Shown here: positions 60,393 to 64,000 of the stretch, piece by piece
Layout: each line of letters begins with the position of its first letter
How positions within the stretch are numbered: the first letter of the stretch is position 1
The notes under the pieces: model-generated
The model's input: the letters and a program-made list of their open reading frames with translations, nothing else
The model's database searches: none
What the model was told of the DNA's origin: nothing
From: Apis mellifera
Lineage: Eukaryota > Arthropoda > Insecta > Hymenoptera > Apidae
Direction of reading: 5' to 3'
Length of the DNA stretch: 64,000 nucleotides
Assembly: GCF_003254395.2 (NCBI RefSeq)
Contig: NC_037642.1
Coordinates: forward strand, 6,089,736 to 6,153,735
Position numbers and translations under genes: made by a program

Positions 60393-62640
60393 TTTTAACG
60401 AAGGGTCATTCTTCTAAAAAGAAAGGAGGATAAAATTTTTGAAATTTGTGAAAATAAGAAGAATGGAGAAATTAGAGTGGATCTAGGAAAGCAACGATAC
60501 GTTGCGAGATTCGTTATGCGCGTTTCGCAGAGCAAATAAATCGGGAGGGGAGGGAACAGGAAAGAGAATTTGATATTTCAACGGAATATCGGATTCACGG
60601 GCGGGAATAAATTATAGGAATTATAAGAAAGCTGGCGGAGAGAAGGGAAATTTACGAATTTCAATATCAATTATAAATTAAATATTAAACTTGTATCGAG
60701 CAATAAATCTGCAAGTTATTAAAAGTTATATGGACGAAAGATCGGAAGACGATATTACGATTTAAACGTCCAGAATTCCGGAATATTATTCCAGGGAATA
60801 ATATCTCCAGGAGGAAGAGTAAAATTCCCGCTTCGAAAAAATTATTTTCCAATTCTTTTTCGATTCGACGCAAATCTTTAAAAGTGGGAGGGAAAAAAAG
60901 AAAAAAAGGAAAAGGAAAGAAAAATCGAACGTGAAATTTCCCTTCTTCTCGACGTTAATCAACTAATTGAGAGAATTTCCCGGTGTCGGCCAGTGATCCC
61001 GAAGGTGTCGCCCGAGGTTTCGTTCGGTCAGCTCTCCCGTTGACCTCGATTCCTCCCCTCGTACGGCGAAATGAAAGAGCGAAGAACCAAGAGAGGGAGC
61101 ATTGAAAAAGCTTGCACACGATAGTTTCTTGTCCCTCTTTCCAACCCCTCACTTTCTTTCCCCCGATGGAAAAAAACGTAGCGTACGAAAAACCGACGGT
61201 TCTTCCGTCTTCACTCCTATTTTCACTCGATATTTCGAGCAACAATCAACGACAATTTCGTATCTCCATCTTCCTTTATCCTTTATAATGTGAAATATTG
61301 AGTTCTTCTTCTTCTATCGAGCGAATGAATTCAACCCTTTCGAGATAATATGTTAACAAGTTTCAGGATAAATAAATTCGAGGACTTGAAATCTGAAAAA
61401 AAGGAAATGAAATTGTTATATGGATTAGATTTAATGAAGAATTATTATTCATATTATCGGTAATTGTTTAATGGAATCTATTAATTGGAAATTTGAACGA
61501 TAAAAAGAATTTTGAATTGAAGAGGGGGGAAGAGGAAAAATGTTCGACACGCGTACACGAAAATTCAAAGTAAAATAAAAATGAAAAGCGTGTATTTCGC
61601 GGAGTTGTGTTCCATTTGATACAACGCAACCACGGGAAAGTTTTGGTCGATGTTTCGTGTTTCTTGAAAAAGTTGCCGGTTATTGCCCAATGTTTCTCCG
61701 TGTCTCTGTTGACAGTAACAAAAGTTGCTGTTTGCTGCTTGTTTCCGTTTCAAAGTGGTAAATATCAAAGAAAAATAGGGGAAAAAACAAGCGTCAACGC
61801 GTGGCAAATGGGAACAAATGTTTCTTCGGCGTGTACTTGTTGCTAGAAACAAATAATCTTGAAACCGAAACAAAATCCAAATACTCTTACGATCCTGTCG
61901 TCTCAATTCGGCTAAAATGTTTCTGCTTGTTCGACGCTATTCGCCATTGACATGAAAAAAAGGAAACAAGTTTTTAATAAAATTAAAAAAGTTAAAAACA
62001 AAAGTTTAGAAGCAAAATTTAGTAGTAGCTCGATTAACAAAACTAATTTCGAAAATCTTGTTATTAAAAGTTAAAAAATTGGTGCCTGAATTCAATAAAA
62101 AATCCAAACCTAAATTGAATTTGACAATTATCGAAACAAGAACATCGCAGAAATGCAACAAAAGAATCTTCTTTATCTTTTCAACGGAAATGAAAGCTTA
62201 GAAACGACATACTAACAATACAATCGAACGACGTATCGATACCTATTACATCGTCTCGTAAAAATCTTTAGATTTTACAAAGATGTACGATACGAGCCTG
62301 TTTATTACCCTCCACCACGAGACTCGCCCTCTCTCATCAATTTCTCGGCCACTCCTTTCGAAACTACTCGCCGAGTTTCGACAAAGAATTCGACCAACTT
62401 CCACGTAAAGTTGAGGTAAGAGATTATACTTCTCTTTCTCATTTAAATTTATTACAAACATTGTTGCCTATGAATTTTATGATACTTAAATTTCGAATCG
62501 AAGTAGACTATTAGAGTAATTTTTACTCTATGAAACTTGCTACATTCGATGATAATAAAAAAAAGAAAGAAAAGGAACATCGATAACAATTTGATTTTTG
62601 ATCTCGATACATCCACAGTTATTATGCGTTTCGATGACAA
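60393..62640. other. AT-rich non-coding DNA with one word-biased patch
   Basis: A CpG-rich patch lies at about 60950-61090. 61600-61960 is unusually rich in GTTTC, GAAAC and GAAACAA words, and carries opposed frames of 79 and 113 codons. The remainder is AT-rich with A-rich runs (60894-60923). No gene or RNA is recognised. Confidence 0.55.
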
Positions 62641-62950
62641 ATATTGCGGTCCTCGAGGCGGAGGATCGGCGGATGAAAAGTTATTCGGTTTATTGCGCGG
62701 CCGTGCCAAGTCCCGGGGTGACAAAGTAACGCGGCCCTGCTTTCCTGTTATTGCACACTCGGGGAGCGAGCGAGCGAGCAGAGTTTAAGCTTCTTAGTTT
62801 GGAAAGCTTTTAGACGGTCGGCTTTTAATCATCGCGAGATATGTATTTAGCCTGGCGCTGGATACGCTCTGAATACGATGCTTTAATTTATGACTAATCG
62901 CCGCCCTCTGATCCCGCGCGTCTAACACTTTCGCCCGCCCTGCGAAAATC
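62641..62950. promoter_or_regulatory. CpG-rich block, candidate regulatory element
   Basis: One of the most G+C-rich, non-repetitive blocks in the window, with a short GCGA run (62766-62778) and a TTTATGACTAATCG stretch near 62888. A forward 83-codon frame (62537-62788) begins in AT-rich DNA and is not recognisable. Composition fits an enhancer or promoter, by inference only. Confidence 0.28.
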
Positions 62951-63410
62951 CTTCCAACTCGTGCGAAAATCGTTTAAACGAGGCGAGCTTCACAGATCAA
63001 ACTAACTCGCTCTCTAACGCGAGATTTTTCATATTTAACTCTCTCGATAGTTTGCCAGTTGGAGTATTCATTTCATAATCAAAAATCGAGTCCAATTTTT
63101 GTTTTTCTGTGAAAGAATGTTTCTCTCCTACCCTTCTTTCTCTCTCGAGAATTTATCGAGATAAATATACAATAAAGTAAAAACAATATATATTTATTCA
63201 GCAAGATTTTAATCGATTCGAAACGATAAAGAGACTTTTTTAAACTTTTAACTCGTGGCTGTCAAAGAGCAAAGCAAAGTATCGATCGAGGCGAAGAAGT
63301 TATGAAAAAGAAGAAGAAAACACGTTTATTTTTTCGACCGAATTCCATTCAATTAAACTTAAAAAATTCTCTCTCTCTCTCAAAAAAAAAAGACAATTTT
63401 TCCATCCCAG
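62951..63410. other. AT-rich to moderate non-coding DNA
   Basis: Ends with a CT run (about 63369-63381), an A-rich run and then TTTTTCCATCCCAG at 63397-63410, which has the form of a splice acceptor. No other structure was seen. Confidence 0.55.
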
Positions 63411-63663
63411 GAAATTGGTATTTCTCGCACACGCTGTCTATCAGTCGATCTCGCATCTGGACCAAACCACTCGAGAACGATTAAACGAGGCTGTCCGCTT
63501 GATCCAAGAGCGCTCCCAGCCCCCGATTCGTGATTGTTTCGAACGAGTGCCACTCGGTCTAACCGTCGAACGTGACTTTTACTTAACCGACGCGGCTGCC
63601 CTTTTGTTCCGCCGTGGAAAAAGGAGAAAAGGAAAGGGAGGAAAAAAAAAAAAAAAAAAGTGA
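63411..63663 (+). other. Possible exon of unknown gene (weak)
   Basis: Directly after the acceptor-like CCATCCCAG, a forward frame runs from 63415 to a TGA at about 63661. Its middle has a balanced, helix-like composition (for example QTTRERLNEAVRLIQERSQ), while its end is a lysine-rich purine tract. I see no good GT donor before that tract and no known domain. It may be chance: the frame is only about 60 codons before the low-complexity part. Confidence 0.15.
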
Positions 63664-64000
63664 ATGGGCCGATGGATCCAAGCAGTCGTGGACCATCTCC
63701 TCCCCGTCTTCTGGCCCACTTGGCCCATTCTCGCGAAAAGTACGCTCGTTTACCCCAACCAGGGCTAGCGAGAAAGTACGTGATCGGCTGGTATATACGA
63801 ATAAATTTACACGACGAGATGAGAGGCGTGGCTCGCTTCGCGGATGACGAAGATCGAGAAATTTTCGAGGGGAGGAAAATGTTAATCTTGTGTTTTTTTT
63901 TTTTAAGAGTGTATATATGTATTCGACGATGAATGGAATTGAAAGTGGAGTTGTTTGAGGAGCGGAGAATGTTTCGTTTGTCGGGAAAGGTAGGAGTAGT
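63664..64000. other. Non-coding DNA to the window end
   Basis: Moderate CpG-rich sequence with overlapping forward frames of 77 and 90 codons, a poly-T run at 63893-63904, and a purine-rich end. No recognisable product. Confidence 0.5.

Noticed and set aside
1..64000. CRISPR arrays, riboswitches, operons, prophage or other bacterial systems
   Set aside because: The tandem arrays have long, complete units without spacer structure, and the sequence has eukaryotic (insect) character throughout.
1..64000. Interstitial insect telomere repeats (TTAGG)n, or rRNA, snRNA, tRNA and familiar microRNA sequences
   Set aside because: I read for these on both strands and found no convincing match. A covariance-model search could still find something missed by eye.

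Overview
The window looks like a gene-poor stretch of an insect nuclear genome, most likely a bee (Hymenoptera, Apis-like). The basis is a strongly AT-rich sequence (about one third G+C by eye, not computed) in which CpG is nevertheless common, many one-sided purine or pyrimidine tracts, abundant short GA/CT, TTTA and poly-A/T runs, and a single decayed mariner-type transposon of a kind common in ants and bees. There are no operons, ribosome binding sites or dense open frames, so this is not bacterial or viral DNA. The species call is an inference.

I found no gene I can defend. The longest open frames (199 to 229 codons) lie in strand-asymmetric, low-complexity DNA that has few stop codons, and they show no domain, no biased codon pattern and no convincing exon boundaries. 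Two shorter stretches (around 37000-37380 and 63411-63640) have a more protein-like composition and are listed at low confidence. The window is best read as intergenic DNA or the inside of a very long intron. With no second genome to compare, I cannot tell which.

Layout: 1-12960 is AT-rich DNA with low-complexity tracts. It holds the two ends of a near-identical 141/143-bp direct repeat (1-141 and 10023-10165). From 12960 to 19420, AT-rich DNA alternates with CpG-rich islands that look like candidate regulatory elements. Two of these share a paired ATTTGCAT / TAATTTGAATAT arrangement. From 19421 to 24300 there are long purine-rich domains. From 25000 to 48600 there are several local tandem duplications (25075, 30620, 34729, 43798, 46237, 48392) with further CpG-rich blocks between them. 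At 52688-53479 lies an internally deleted mariner-like element with matching inverted ends and a transposase remnant in three reading frames. From 53480 to the end come more candidate regulatory blocks (55638, 59330, 62641), another three-copy tandem array (59761-60392) and low-complexity DNA.

Because no genes were identified, nothing can be said about genes working together. The plausible function here is cis-regulation by the CpG-rich islands, which cross-species alignment would test directly.
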